Positions 1-8,653 of a stretch of 46,773 nucleotides of DNA are shown here, one piece after another; the first letter of the stretch is position 1; each line of letters starts with the position of its first letter. The notes under the pieces are model-generated. The model was not told where the DNA came from. It made no database searches and worked only from the letters and a program-made list of their open reading frames with translations. Location of the stretch: positions 1 to 46,773 of the IMG/VR virus record IMGVR_UViG_3300009009_000019, one strand, 5' to 3'. The DNA comes from a virus. The translations under genes and the position numbers were made by a program.

Positions 1-2071
1 CCTTTTGTAAAGCTACTTCTTCTTTCGTCCCTTGCACTTCCGTCCTGGCGTTTGGCTCACCACCTTTCTCTAAGGTCGTTTCTTTCCACGCTGTCTCAGT
101 CCACTTTCTATTGCTAAGCGAAGACATAGTCCCAACATTACCAACCTCAGCCATAGCGTCAACCCAGCTTTTGTGTTCTGAATGACCTATAACAACCTCT
201 CCGTCCTTAAAGTAAGACACTCTCCAATTACCTGTGATCTGATGTTGGTCCTTATCGTAAACACCAGGAGCAGGTGTTTTAGTAACTATTGCAATCTCAC
301 CTTTATCAGAGACAAACTTAGCTGGCTTGTCTTTAGACGCAATGGTATACTTTCCAGTCGTACGGTTTAACGCTTGTCCTTGATCGTTATACTGTACTGC
401 TTTCTTCCCCGGCTCGTACAAAAACTCACCCTCCTGCCCTTTTGTAAAGCCAAGCTTCTCATAGAACCCTTCAAGTCCTTCTTGCTTAGTCGGGTCAAGT
501 GCCTCTGGCACTAGGCGTAGAGGTAGCTTCGTCTCGTCTGCTAGCCGCATCACTCCTTGTATAAACTTCGTCCCCGCACCTGTCCCAGCCTGCGGATTCT
601 CGACGTTGTTTAACAGGATGCCGTCATCCCCAACAAACACAGACCCTCTGATACTTGGGTCTGTTGCGCGCAGCCACCCGTCCCTACCTAACTTTCCGGC
701 TTGCCGGACCAGTCCCGCACCTGCCTTCACAATGTGTGCCGCAAGTATCTCTGGGTCCACACTCTGCACTCCACCACGTCTCTTAATCGTATCTTGTGCC
801 CACTGCTGCGCTGCTTCGTAAGCACTCTTCACTGGAGTCGACTTCTTCGTTGGTACGATCTGCTGCTTAGTTAACGTTTCTCTCAAAGACAGTAAGTCAT
901 CCAACGCCGCAGGCTGCTTCGCACGTTCCTCTTCTGCTAGGCGTGCTGCAAGTTGCTCACTAAATAGTTGCTCTAATGGTATTTGTGCCTGCCTAGCTGT
1001 AGGCAACGGCTCACCACCACGGAAGCTAATCTGTCCACCTTCATTAGCAAGGCGTTCTGGTGTCGGTCCAACAGCAGATGCTTCTTGCACCAACGGCTCT
1101 TCTCGCCGTAACGGCTGTTCCAACGGCTTCAACGGCTTCGGTTGTTTAGGCCCTATTAGCAACGACTTATCTATATTCCTTCCTTCTGTCGGCATGAACT
1201 GAGTCGACCCCTCAACCGCACGCTTGACATCTGTCAACGTCGGTATAATCCCAGGGCCTTTAGGCAACGGTGCTTCTGGCATGTCGGCTAAACCATGCTT
1301 CAACGCACCCCTTGACATCAACCCACCAAGTGCCAGCCCAGCAGCGCCACCGCCAACCTCTTGCGGCGTCTTTGCACTAGCTAACCTATCAACCATTTCA
1401 GGCAACGCCTCTGCAATCGACCCACCAAAAGCTACAGGTACAGGCTTAATTGGTCCAACTTTCAGTGGCAACAACGCAGACTGCAACAGCATCTTCGGCG
1501 ACGTAAGTCCCTCTGCTGTTCTAGCAGTCTCTTCCACTGCGCCTAGTCCAGTCTCCAACGCCGTGTTCAACAACGAAGGATTCTGTCTCAACTTCTTATA
1601 CGTCTCGGCAAGCAACGCTTCGTCGATCAACTTAAGCACGCCGACATCTGGCTGCGTTATCGTCTGCTGCGGTGGTCCAACAAACGTTTCAGGTGTCAAC
1701 TCTGGTGAAGCTACTGGTGCAGTGCCTTTCCGTAGCACGTCACCAAAATAGTTAACCATGTCTACTCCTACTTGTCCAACTTTATCAAGTGCTGGACCAA
1801 ACACTTTACCAGTCATCTGCGCCATCGGGCTATAGCCAACCAACGGCCCTAAGAAAGGTTGTTGCTTTAGCCGTTGAAACGCATTAGGAGCCTCCGGCAC
1901 TTGGTCAAGGTTTGCCCCCATCGTCGCCATGTTCGCAGCGAACTGTCCCCACTGGCCTACCTTAACTCCAGCATCAAGGCCAGCCTCTAGTGCGTTCCAT
2001 TTCGTGGAACCAACCGCCTTGAAATCCTCCCAAGGAGCCGTCGTAGCAAAGTCTTCCCAAGGTGCGCTCAT
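1..2071 (-). CDS. Large internal virion / polyvalent protein, N-terminal part (open at left edge)
   Basis: The frame starts at the ATG at 2071, which overlaps the previous gene's stop as ATGA, and stays open for 690 codons to base 1. The N-terminus repeats an A-P-W-E-D-F motif (about residues 3-17), a signature seen at the start of large phage polyvalent or internal virion proteins. The middle is low complexity, rich in Pro/Leu/Lys. Near residues 505-560 there is a GNAT-like segment: G-A-G-T-K-F-I-Q resembles the acetyl-CoA loop, and F-Y-E-K-L-G-F resembles the last GNAT helix. Gene order after the other internal virion genes suggests an ejected internal protein. It probably continues in the minus-strand frame at the right edge of the window. 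Function beyond this is inference. Confidence 0.8.
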   Translation of the reverse strand, partial: MSAPWEDFATTAPWEDFKAVGSTKWNALEAGLDAGVKVGQWGQFAANMATMGANLDQVPEAPNAFQRLKQQPFLGPLVGYSPMAQMTGKVFGPALDKVGQVGVDMVNYFGDVLRKGTAPVASPELTPETFVGPPQQTITQPDVGVLKLIDEALLAETYKKLRQNPSLLNTALETGLGAVEETARTAEGLTSPKMLLQSALLPLKVGPIKPVPVAFGGSIAEALPEMVDRLASAKTPQEVGGGAAGLALGGLMSRGALKHGLADMPEAPLPKGPGIIPTLTDVKRAVEGSTQFMPTEGRNIDKSLLIGPKQPKPLKPLEQPLRREEPLVQEASAVGPTPERLANEGGQISFRGGEPLPTARQAQIPLEQLFSEQLAARLAEEERAKQPAALDDLLSLRETLTKQQIVPTKKSTPVKSAYEAAQQWAQDTIKRRGGVQSVDPEILAAHIVKAGAGLVRQAGKLGRDGWLRATDPSIRGSVFVGDDGILLNNVENPQAGTGAGTKFIQGVMRLADETKLPLRLVPEALDPTKQEGLEGFYEKLGFTKGQEGEFLYEPGKKAVQYNDQGQALNRTTGKYTIASKDKPAKFVSDKGEIAIVTKTPAPGVYDKDQHQITGNWRVSYFKDGEVVIGHSEHKSWVDAMAEVGNVGTMSSLSNRKWTETAWKETTLEKGGEPNARTEVQGTKEEVALQK
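1994..2010. repeat. Copy of recurrent palindrome, inside a coding region
   Basis: GTTCCA, loop TTTCG, TGGAAC. This is the only copy of the family found inside a gene, about 60 bases after the start of the giant protein gene. Its flanks (AGTGC on the left, CAACC on the right) resemble those of the copy at 36555. Confidence 0.7.
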
Positions 2072-2955
2072 GGAACTTTTTCCCAGTTGTTTTTATCTGC
2101 CGGATCACCACCCAGGAACCGATAGCCTTTCATAACTGTCCCAGGAGCAGGTCCGCTCTTAGTCTGCACAGACTGTTGCGCCGCAGGCACATTCTGCATA
2201 AAGTTCGTCGCAGCACTACCCATACTGCGTAACGTCTCCGGTGGTATCGCCCCAGCCTCAAGCATAAAGCGACCAGATGGAACCTGATTCGTCACTTGCT
2301 TGTTCTCTACAAACGGATTCCACTTACCTATCGTACTAACTTGATTAGTCGTCTCTGGTACAACTTGCGGGTTAAAGATCGACTGTCTTAACGCAAGTGC
2401 CGTCCCCACCGGAAGCGACTGATTCGCAACCGCTTGCCCAAACTGTGCATCCCTCTGCAATAACGACTGTCCAGGCAGCAACACTGGCCGATGGTTATTT
2501 TCGTCCGCTGGAACCTGATACTTTCCTTGGTTCAGCATCGTTGGCACCGACGACCCAAGTTCGTTTCCTGCCGTAGGTGTCAGCGGTGCTAATGGCTTCG
2601 GTGCACCTTCCGCAGCAGCCTGCGCTGTATAGTACATCCCTCTTGACTTATTCAACTCTTTTAACATCTCAAGCTGTGCATCAGCCCTTTTGTTAGCTTC
2701 TGCCTGCTGTGTAGCACGCGCCGCCCTATCCGCTATGTGCTGGTCCAGCATCGACTTTTGATACTCTCCCGTCTGCCCCAACTGCTCCCTCTGCAACCCT
2801 AGTCTTTGCTGTTCCATCATCGACTGCTGCATGAACTCTCTATCTCTCTGTGCAAGGGCAGCTTTCTGCTGTAACGCTTGTGCATAGATAGCACCTAGAT
2901 TGTTTGACGTATCTGCGGCTGCAAGCCACGGATTGACTGTGCGTATGTAAGGCAT
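2068..2955 (-). CDS. Internal virion protein (podovirus type)
   Basis: 295 residues. A long Gln/Ala-rich helical N-terminal half (about 20-125) gives way to a Pro-rich, extended C-terminal half. The C-terminus ends in a Y-R-F-L-G-G-D-P-A-D motif followed by N-N-W-E, a closing motif I associate with podovirus internal core proteins. It sits between two other internal-virion-like genes and the giant polyvalent gene, to which it is joined by an ATGA overlap. No enzyme motif is visible. Role inferred: a component of the ejected core that helps DNA cross the envelope. Confidence 0.7.
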   Translation of the reverse strand: MPYIRTVNPWLAAADTSNNLGAIYAQALQQKAALAQRDREFMQQSMMEQQRLGLQREQLGQTGEYQKSMLDQHIADRAARATQQAEANKRADAQLEMLKELNKSRGMYYTAQAAAEGAPKPLAPLTPTAGNELGSSVPTMLNQGKYQVPADENNHRPVLLPGQSLLQRDAQFGQAVANQSLPVGTALALRQSIFNPQVVPETTNQVSTIGKWNPFVENKQVTNQVPSGRFMLEAGAIPPETLRSMGSAATNFMQNVPAAQQSVQTKSGPAPGTVMKGYRFLGGDPADKNNWEKVP

Positions 2956-2962
2956 AAACTTA

Positions 2963-3631
2963 TCAAGGGAACATTACACCATAAGGATTAACACCAGGCG
3001 CGAAGGCCGTACCAGCAGAATTAAATGTAGTCCCTACTGGAGCAGCAGAAGCGGATACACCACCACCTAAAGCAGAACCTATTCCAGTAACCATCCCAGC
3101 AGCCCCAAGCAACTTACCTATACCACCTAACGTATCTCCTTTATGACTCGCATCCTGTAACTCAAGCGGCAGCACATTCGCACTCCCTGCTGCCATATTT
3201 CCATATATCGACTGCATCTGTGCTGCTCTCGCGTTTTTGATTGCTTGCTGCAACTGCCAGTCGCTAAGGCCGGTGAACTGTGCCCTCTGCTGACTCGCCA
3301 ACCCTTTCGCCGCCTTCTGTCCGGCTTCGCCGACAGCGGTCTGTGGTGTTGTCTGTAAGGTCGACGCAACACTAGAGCCTAGCGGCACCGCCTCTGCTCG
3401 GTTATAGTCTGCCTGCCTTGTCTGCTGCCCCTGTTGGATTTGAGTGTCTGCCTCATCACGTCCTCCTGCCTTCAACGACGCCGCAAACTCCCCTCTCGAC
3501 TTCTTCCGCAACGCCTCCTGCCGTGCCAACTCCGCCTTAGTCGCGCTCTCTGCTGCGTTCTTCGCCTGCTGCTGGCCAGCGACTTGTAGGCCCGTCCCGA
3601 TAGCCGCTAGTATTAGTGGTAGCCAAAACAT
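2963..3631 (-). CDS. Internal virion protein with N-terminal hydrophobic segment
   Basis: 222 residues. The N-terminus (W-L-P-L-I-L-A-A-I-G-T-G-L) is a short hydrophobic segment, followed by a Gln/Ala/Lys-rich helical region (about 20-80) and a Gly/Ala-rich C-terminal third. This layout resembles T7 gp14-type internal virion proteins, which form the outer-membrane part of the ejection channel; that equivalence rests on layout and gene order, not on a conserved motif. The gene lies one base after its upstream neighbour. Confidence 0.65.
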   Translation of the reverse strand: MFWLPLILAAIGTGLQVAGQQQAKNAAESATKAELARQEALRKKSRGEFAASLKAGGRDEADTQIQQGQQTRQADYNRAEAVPLGSSVASTLQTTPQTAVGEAGQKAAKGLASQQRAQFTGLSDWQLQQAIKNARAAQMQSIYGNMAAGSANVLPLELQDASHKGDTLGGIGKLLGAAGMVTGIGSALGGGVSASAAPVGTTFNSAGTAFAPGVNPYGVMFP

Positions 3632-3632
3632 A

Positions 3633-4229
3633 TTAACCTCTTACCGTTACTGGTGACTGTGTCAAATAGTTACCGAAGCCATAGGTTCGTCCGTTCTGCT
3701 GTTGCTGCTGTCCTAACTGATTTGCTAAATGTATCCTCGCCCAGTCCTCTAGAAACCCACCAACTGGCTGAAAGGCGCTTGGCATAGTAATGGTGGCCGC
3801 TGCACGAAGGGCCTGTTGTGACGCCTGTGACGGATCAGCACTCGCATTTAGTTGACTCACTAACGCACTTCTCTGGTCCTCGACTTCACGCCGTAAGTTC
3901 TGCGCCTCACTTGCAGCGGTGTCAACTATCCCACGTTGCTGCCGTGCAATGTTCTTGTCTAGACCCTCAACAGCCTGATTTGCTGCACTCGACTGAAGCA
4001 GACCTTTATCAGCCAGGCTAAACGCCAGCCTATCCTGCATCGCCTTTGCCTCACTCCCCAGCACCGGCATAGCATACGACTTATACGCGTCTGCCCTCTG
4101 ATTGTAAAACTCAGGCGTGAACTTGGCAAAGGTACTATCTATCCCTTGCATTCCCGCCGCTATGTCCGCCTGTCTCTGTTGCTCTTGCGCGCGTGCGTAA
4201 GATCCTGTACCGCTAGAACCACAACCCAT
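3633..4229 (-). CDS. Internal virion / core-associated protein
   Basis: 198 residues beginning M-G-C-G-S-S-G, a Gly/Ser-rich start common in small podovirus internal proteins. The rest is strongly helical and Gln/Ala-rich (about 15-130) with a poly-Gln patch near 178. There is no membrane segment and no catalytic motif. It sits four bases after the GNAT-like gene in the tail-to-core block. The cysteine at position 3 is not preceded by a signal peptide, so I do not call it a lipoprotein. Confidence 0.65.
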   Translation of the reverse strand: MGCGSSGTGSYARAQEQQRQADIAAGMQGIDSTFAKFTPEFYNQRADAYKSYAMPVLGSEAKAMQDRLAFSLADKGLLQSSAANQAVEGLDKNIARQQRGIVDTAASEAQNLRREVEDQRSALVSQLNASADPSQASQQALRAAATITMPSAFQPVGGFLEDWARIHLANQLGQQQQQNGRTYGFGNYLTQSPVTVRG

Positions 4230-4232
4230 AAA

Positions 4233-4607
4233 TCACCTTTCAAGTTTTTTCACGAACAGTGTTGTTGTTATTGTCTGCTGGTAGCCGAACTTCGGCATGT
4301 AGGTAAAGAATGGCGATGACTCCCAACACGGCACACAAACGCAATCAGCACCCACAGCCTGAAGCACATCTTCAACGAAACATAGTGCATTAACCGACGC
4401 AGGTGCCTTGACCTTTTTACTATCTGTCCACGCAAGCACCAACGGCACAGCACCGACAGACAAATACCCCACAATCTCTCCGTCTTGCTCCATCACGTGT
4501 GTCGGCTTCAGCACCACATGGTTATCTTCAGCCGCTCTCTTCGTCAGCGTCTCCATGTCCTCCTGTCGGACACGGCGCACTCGCATAAACTTCTCCATAA
4601 GATTCAT
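4233..4607 (-). CDS. GNAT-fold protein (T7 gp13-like position)
   Basis: 124 residues. The N-terminal R-V-R-R-V-R-Q-E-D-M is a typical GNAT beta1/alpha1 start. It is followed by a strand with G-Y-L-S-V-G and a C-terminal F-F-T-Y-M-P-K-F-G-Y, the usual GNAT terminal helix and strand. The classic acetyl-CoA Q/R-x-x-G-x-G loop is not evident, so it may be a structural GNAT fold. T7-like phages carry a small GNAT-like gene (gp13) between tail and internal core genes, the same place as here. Starts by ATGA overlap with the tail nozzle gene. Confidence 0.65.
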   Translation of the reverse strand: MNLMEKFMRVRRVRQEDMETLTKRAAEDNHVVLKPTHVMEQDGEIVGYLSVGAVPLVLAWTDSKKVKAPASVNALCFVEDVLQAVGADCVCVPCWESSPFFTYMPKFGYQQTITTTLFVKKLER

Positions 4608-5749
4608 CGTTCGACTTCGTTGTAGTAAACTATCACCGACGCAACTTTTGCGGCTAGTGCCGAGGTGCTAACCAACTTCACTGAAAAATGTGTTCCAACA
4701 CCATTAACCATCAGGCGTCGACGCGCAAGTGTTGAAGACGTCACAGTGCCTACTTCTGTGTAGACGTCACCTTCAAAATCCACGCTGAAGTAAACCGTCC
4801 ACGTCCCCTGAATAACCACATCTAAAGAAAAGTACTGCTTCCCGGTCCCCGGCTTACCTGCGTCCATCCACGGGAGTGTCATCGTCACCTGCGCTGCATC
4901 GTATCCGTTGATCTTGTAAATCTTGTTGTTCGTTGCCCTGACGTAAACCGCTCCGTCCAGAACCACAAACTTTTCAAACGTCACCGACCCGTCCACCGTC
5001 GATGGCAGAAACGTACTCCACGCCACAACCTTCGCTTGCGGGAAGTAGGACAGCACGTAGATCGTGTCTTTCAGAAATAACAGATACTGACTCTTATTCG
5101 GCACGAACGCCGCACACGCATTCTCCTTCAGCACAGGATTACTCCCAGTCGCCTTCGCGGTCACAAGTCCATCAACCGCTGAGCCGATGTCGACGACGTA
5201 CGCATTGTTACTACTATCTCGCACCCGCACACTCCGCACCCCGCTATCATGTAACATGAATATGTCCAAGTCCCCGATCTGCTGCACACTCAACGGTGCA
5301 TACGTCCCTATCCCATTAAGAATCTGATCTTGTACATAGCTACTAGGCGCTGCTGCGATAGTCCAAATCTGCGTCGTATTCCTCGCTATCAACGCGAGCC
5401 GACCCTGATACGGCGCGACCGCCACAAGGTTTTCTGTCGCTGCAACCTGGTTCGTCGAAATGACATACCCCGCTCCGGTATTCTGCTGCTCGAACTGTGT
5501 CGGCACCGCCGACGCCGAAAAAGCCCACCGACTTCCAACAACAAAGTTGAGCTTGTTCTTTAACGTCCTTGCAAAGGTAGGCACTAAACCAGTTACGTCT
5601 CCAAAGCCGAACGTATATTCGTCATCTCCCGCTGCAAGCAGCAACGTCCATTGGTCTCCCGCCTCCCAAGTGCCATCAAAGGTCACACGAGTAAACTGGC
5701 CATAACCAGTCGTTGGTCCAAAACCACCACTAAACGCAAAGGTAGACAT
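4604..5749 (-). CDS. Tail nozzle protein, C-terminal half (gp12-like)
   Basis: 381 residues, beta-rich, with a propeller-like centre: a Q-G-R-L-A-L-I-A-R strand followed by T-Q-I-W-T-I, then G-D-L-D-I-F-M-L-H-D-S-G-V-R-S-V, typical of podovirus tail tubular protein B. The start overlaps the stop of the upstream gene as TAATG. That gene has the matching N-terminal module, and together the two add up to about the length of one T7 gp12-type nozzle protein. It probably forms the distal tube. The split into two genes is discussed as a finding. Confidence 0.7.
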   Translation of the reverse strand: MSTFAFSGGFGPTTGYGQFTRVTFDGTWEAGDQWTLLLAAGDDEYTFGFGDVTGLVPTFARTLKNKLNFVVGSRWAFSASAVPTQFEQQNTGAGYVISTNQVAATENLVAVAPYQGRLALIARNTTQIWTIAAAPSSYVQDQILNGIGTYAPLSVQQIGDLDIFMLHDSGVRSVRVRDSSNNAYVVDIGSAVDGLVTAKATGSNPVLKENACAAFVPNKSQYLLFLKDTIYVLSYFPQAKVVAWSTFLPSTVDGSVTFEKFVVLDGAVYVRATNNKIYKINGYDAAQVTMTLPWMDAGKPGTGKQYFSLDVVIQGTWTVYFSVDFEGDVYTEVGTVTSSTLARRRLMVNGVGTHFSVKLVSTSALAAKVASVIVYYNEVER

Positions 5750-7062
5750 TAGGGAGTTCCGTAGGTTAGGACAACGTTAATCCAATTTGTGTAAACAACA
5801 TTAACTGGTGTATCAGTGCACTTACATCGAATCTGAAATGACACAGATCTATCCACCCTCAACGACTTACTAAACGAAGCCGTTGCCGTGCCTTGTCCGT
5901 TGATTATGATGCTTGCATCACTTGTCTCCCACACTTTCGTTACTACACCTGTCGGTGCAGTTAACAACACTGTTACAGTGGGACTAACTATCTCTTTATA
6001 ATAACTGCTTAAGACAGTATCTGTCGTACTCAACGCAGCCTCACTCAACGCAACCGAAAACGCAGAAGGAGCTACACTAGCAACCGCTCCGCCACTGCCA
6101 CCGACAGTCACAACCAACAAACCAACCAACGTACCATACGCTATCGGGGCACTCACCACAAGCGTGTCGCCATCTGCCTCCGCAGTATAACCGGTTGTGT
6201 GCGTGTTAATCGCAAGTGCGATAGCAGACGCGGTATCACCTACATCTGCAAGGCCAGCAACGGTCTCAGCCGAGTGCAACCGAACATACCCACCAAGAGA
6301 ATCTGGTCCTTCAACCAAGAATGTCGAGTCTGCTGTACTTGACGTGACGATAAACGTCGCCGTTGCCGACTCCCCTGCGGAGGCACTCTGCCCGTCGTCA
6401 ATCTGCGACACCACAAGCGTACCATCGTCAGTTGTTACACTCTGAGTGAGCGCAAACGAGATGTTTGTTGGTGACTTTAATTCAACGTAGTTATTAACCA
6501 ACGTAACTTGCCAGCCAGTCAAGTCTGTCAGTTGCCCTGCAAGCTGCGCAGCAAGTTCCACATTCGATGTCAGCCCGACTAGTACCTCACCATTCACGAA
6601 CTGCATCACCGGACTACCATCGTAAAACACGTAGCTATCCCCACTCGTGTACGTCGCCACCACCCACGCCTTGTCGCCGAACTGTGCACTACACGTCACC
6701 GCTGTTATGCGGTGACGTGTATCGTCATACGTCACACCCTGCACTACCTCTGGATGCACAAGCTGCTGGTACGTCACACCCGTCGGCGCTGTGATATACG
6801 GCTCGGTCACTCCATCCGTATACGCTGACCCAAACACCAGTAACCCAGTCGACACCTCTTGCAGCCCAAACGTCCCCTGGTTCTCATTGCTGTCCAGCAC
6901 ACTCACATCTGCAAACGCTTCAAACGCTTCTCTCTTTTCAACCTCCCCACCTTGGTTCACGAACGCATTCTCTAGCGTCTGTAACGTCCCTGGCTGGGAG
7001 GTCAGTTCGTCTTTGCGGCTATCTAGGCCGTACTTAAAGTTCTGGATTGCAAGATATTTCAT
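5749..7062 (-). CDS. Tail nozzle protein, N-terminal half with Ig-like insert
   Basis: 437 residues. The first 50 contain F-K-Y-G-L-D-S-R-K-D-E, then P-G-T-L and L-E-N-A-F-V, then G-G-E-V-E-K-R-E-A-F. This is the standard opening of tail tubular protein B (a linker into a propeller with a conserved Asn and basic residue). The rest is Thr/Val/Ser-rich beta sequence, including domains near 170-330 that look like inserted Ig-like or tail-spike-type repeats. It is first after the palindrome at 7067; the GGAA in the palindrome's right arm lies a few bases before the ATG and could act as a weak ribosome site. Confidence 0.65.
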   Translation of the reverse strand: MKYLAIQNFKYGLDSRKDELTSQPGTLQTLENAFVNQGGEVEKREAFEAFADVSVLDSNENQGTFGLQEVSTGLLVFGSAYTDGVTEPYITAPTGVTYQQLVHPEVVQGVTYDDTRHRITAVTCSAQFGDKAWVVATYTSGDSYVFYDGSPVMQFVNGEVLVGLTSNVELAAQLAGQLTDLTGWQVTLVNNYVELKSPTNISFALTQSVTTDDGTLVVSQIDDGQSASAGESATATFIVTSSTADSTFLVEGPDSLGGYVRLHSAETVAGLADVGDTASAIALAINTHTTGYTAEADGDTLVVSAPIAYGTLVGLLVVTVGGSGGAVASVAPSAFSVALSEAALSTTDTVLSSYYKEIVSPTVTVLLTAPTGVVTKVWETSDASIIINGQGTATASFSKSLRVDRSVSFQIRCKCTDTPVNVVYTNWINVVLTYGTP

Positions 7063-7066
7063 GACG

Positions 7067-7083
7067 GTTCCAGTTAATGGAAC
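7067..7083. repeat. Recurrent palindrome, copy before tail nozzle genes
   Basis: GTTCCA, loop GTTAA, TGGAAC on the plus strand, with CACACT following. It lies between the lysis block (last stop at 7087) and the nozzle start at 7062, separating two blocks of the late arm. Confidence 0.75.
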
Positions 7084-7086
7084 ACA

Positions 7087-7365
7087 CTACTTCACCACTT
7101 TCAGTATCTCGGCAATGGCGTTTAGCGCGGCCACGGTGTTCGTCCCGCTGCTCTCCTGCGTCAGACTTCCGACGCTTGCGCCCTGGGTCTTTTCTGTCTG
7201 GCTCGCCTTGAAGTTCGCGAGTTGCGACTTTGAATCAAAGAACGTCCAGCCCGTGACTTTCGTTGTGATCGTGGTTGTCTCTCCATTTCGTACGTCCGTT
7301 TGTTTGGTTGTGAAGTGTGCGCAGCCGCAGAGGGCCACGACGGCGAGTAGTGCGATTGTTTTCAT
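7087..7365 (-). CDS. Small lipoprotein, lysis block (spanin-like candidate)
   Basis: 92 residues from the ATG at 7365, which overlaps the previous stop as ATGA and has GGAG about nine bases upstream. The N-terminus is a lipoprotein signal, K-T-I-A-L-L-A-V-V-A-L-C-G-C, with a lipobox ending at Cys15. The mature part is hydrophilic, Thr-rich, and ends in a short helix. It lies at the end of the holin-containing block, so an outer-membrane spanin role is possible. No coiled-coil partner with an N-terminal anchor is certain, so the role is inference. A longer start at 7380 is less likely. Confidence 0.65.
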   Translation of the reverse strand: MKTIALLAVVALCGCAHFTTKQTDVRNGETTTITTKVTGWTFFDSKSQLANFKASQTEKTQGASVGSLTQESSGTNTVAALNAIAEILKVVK

Positions 7366-7763
7366 GGTTGTTTTCTCCATTCGTTTTCAAGTTTCCAGTG
7401 GTTAGTGTGGCTGCTAATTGGCACTTCGTAGGTGAACACTCGCGGCCCGGCGTCTTGCACGGTGATTGTCACTCTGCGAACGACGTTACTCGCCTGCCAG
7501 CGTTCGGTCGCGGGTTGATACTGGCTGCCGGCGTGCAACGGGCGGTGGGTGGCAATTCCCGGACTTTTACTGAGCATCACACAAATTTCGCACCCCTCCC
7601 CATTATACCACTCGAATACATTGGTGACAATGCAGTCGGACTTCTGAACGCCGTTAGTATGTTGGTAAGCGAAGCACGAGCATCCGCAAACCCATCGCAG
7701 AATCAGGTAGGCGCACGCGCTATAAATGAACGTAATGCGTAGGTTGCGTTTGGCTATTGTCAT
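7362..7763 (-). CDS. Cys-rich protein with N-terminal membrane segment
   Basis: 133 residues. Residues 10-32 form a hydrophobic segment containing several cysteines (C-A-Y-L-I-L-R-W-V-C-G-C-S-C), followed by a soluble domain with more Cys and a basic, Trp-containing C-terminus. It overlaps both neighbours as ATGA (upstream 7760, downstream 7365), which argues that it is truly translated. Its position between a holin-like gene and a lipoprotein gene fits an inner-membrane spanin or lysis accessory, but no long coiled coil is visible. I do not recognise the family. Confidence 0.55.
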   Translation of the reverse strand: MTIAKRNLRITFIYSACAYLILRWVCGCSCFAYQHTNGVQKSDCIVTNVFEWYNGEGCEICVMLSKSPGIATHRPLHAGSQYQPATERWQASNVVRRVTITVQDAGPRVFTYEVPISSHTNHWKLENEWRKQP

Positions 7764-8113
7764 GGTGTCGTATCTCCTTCTTGCTGAAACCAGCCGAGTT
7801 TTTGCTCGATGCGTTTCAGAAATTGATTATGGATGAACCACGCTGCGCAGGCGGCAACCAGGCCGAGCACGATCATTTTGGTTAGCCACACCCGCAGTAG
7901 TTCGCCTGGCGGACGTTCGGAAAGCAGCGGGAAACACGCCATTCCCGCAAGCAACACCGCTCCGGGAATCCACTTGTTATCCACGAATGGGAGCAGCTTG
8001 AGCGCGTATCCCAGCGCGATGCAGACGATCAGCACAAGCACCCCCACGGGCGCACCCATCAACGCATCGTTCCAGCGATAGAATGTTTCGAGTCCTGTTA
8101 TTGTGTTGGTCAT
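7760..8113 (-). CDS. Holin-like membrane protein
   Basis: 117 residues with three predicted membrane segments: about 22-40 (V-G-V-L-V-L-I-V-C-I-A-L-G-Y), 49-63 (around I-P-G-A-V-L-L-A-G-M) and 78-96 (M-I-V-L-G-L-V-A-A-C-A-A-W), with a charged Gln/Lys C-terminal tail. The I-P-G between segments one and two is seen in several phage holin families. It lies between a 34-residue lipoprotein gene and a coupled downstream gene in a lysis-type block. Expected role: permeabilise the inner membrane to time lysis. Confidence 0.7.
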   Translation of the reverse strand: MTNTITGLETFYRWNDALMGAPVGVLVLIVCIALGYALKLLPFVDNKWIPGAVLLAGMACFPLLSERPPGELLRVWLTKMIVLGLVAACAAWFIHNQFLKRIEQKLGWFQQEGDTTP

Positions 8114-8114
8114 T

Positions 8115-8219
8115 TCAATACCTCACAGGTGGCGGCGGCGTGATCGTCACGTCGCTCTGGGTTGTTGCACAGCCGGCCAAGACGATGGCCAGCAGAATCA
8201 CATACGCATATCGGTACAT
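8115..8219 (-). CDS. 34-residue proline-ended lipoprotein (Rz1-like candidate)
   Basis: A short reading frame from the ATG at 8219: M-Y-R-Y-A-Y-V-I-L-L, then A-I-V-L-A-G-C, a clean lipobox with Cys17. The mature peptide is only about 18 residues, with T-P-P-P-P-V-R-Y at the end. Outer-membrane spanins of the Rz1 type are short, proline-rich lipoproteins, so this is a good candidate. It overlaps the end of the upstream hydrolase-like gene by 22 bases and stops one base before the holin start, as expected for a real gene in a packed operon. Confidence 0.65.
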   Translation of the reverse strand: MYRYAYVILLAIVLAGCATTQSDVTITPPPPVRY

Positions 8220-8653
8220 AGCAATAGCTCCTGCGGAGTTGGGTGTATTTCCTCCATCCGCAACTGAAGATCAAAGAACCGCAGCCGGTCGGGGGTTTCT
8301 CGCAGAACTGCAATCGTGATGTTGTGTCCCTCTGGCCACTCGCCACCGAGAACCGCATAATCCAACCAGCCCACAGCCAACGAGGTTTTTTGGCTTTTGG
8401 TTCTCCGGTGTGCGCCCTTGGCCCACATGGACACCCACTCGCCCATGTTCTCACAGTCCCAACCATCTTCCTCGTACGTCAGATCGAGCTTGGCCATACT
8501 GGAGATGCACCAGTCCGTGAACTCCCCTGTCAGCCACTCCACAGACGGCAGCGAATACATGAAGTCCGGGCAACTGATGGCCTTGGTCGGCACTCCAGCC
8601 GCGACCAGCAGAGCCACCAGCGACGGGCGTTGAATAAGTTGAGGTTCGTTCAT
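8198..8653 (-). CDS. Putative Cys-His-Asp hydrolase (endolysin candidate)
   Basis: 151 residues from the ATG at 8653 (ATGA overlap with the previous stop; an ATG at 8659 is the alternative). The order W-D-C-E-N-M, then L-A-V-G-W-L-D-Y, E-G-H-N-I-T-I and F-F-D-L-Q-L matches a papain/transglutaminase-like fold found in some phage proteins related to the MOA lectin peptidase domain (Cys near 68, His near 117, Asp near 134). In a lysis block this suggests a wall-degrading enzyme, though no lysozyme or amidase motif is present. Assignment is from motif spacing only. Confidence 0.45.
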   Translation of the reverse strand: MNEPQLIQRPSLVALLVAAGVPTKAISCPDFMYSLPSVEWLTGEFTDWCISSMAKLDLTYEEDGWDCENMGEWVSMWAKGAHRRTKSQKTSLAVGWLDYAVLGGEWPEGHNITIAVLRETPDRLRFFDLQLRMEEIHPTPQELLLCTDMRM

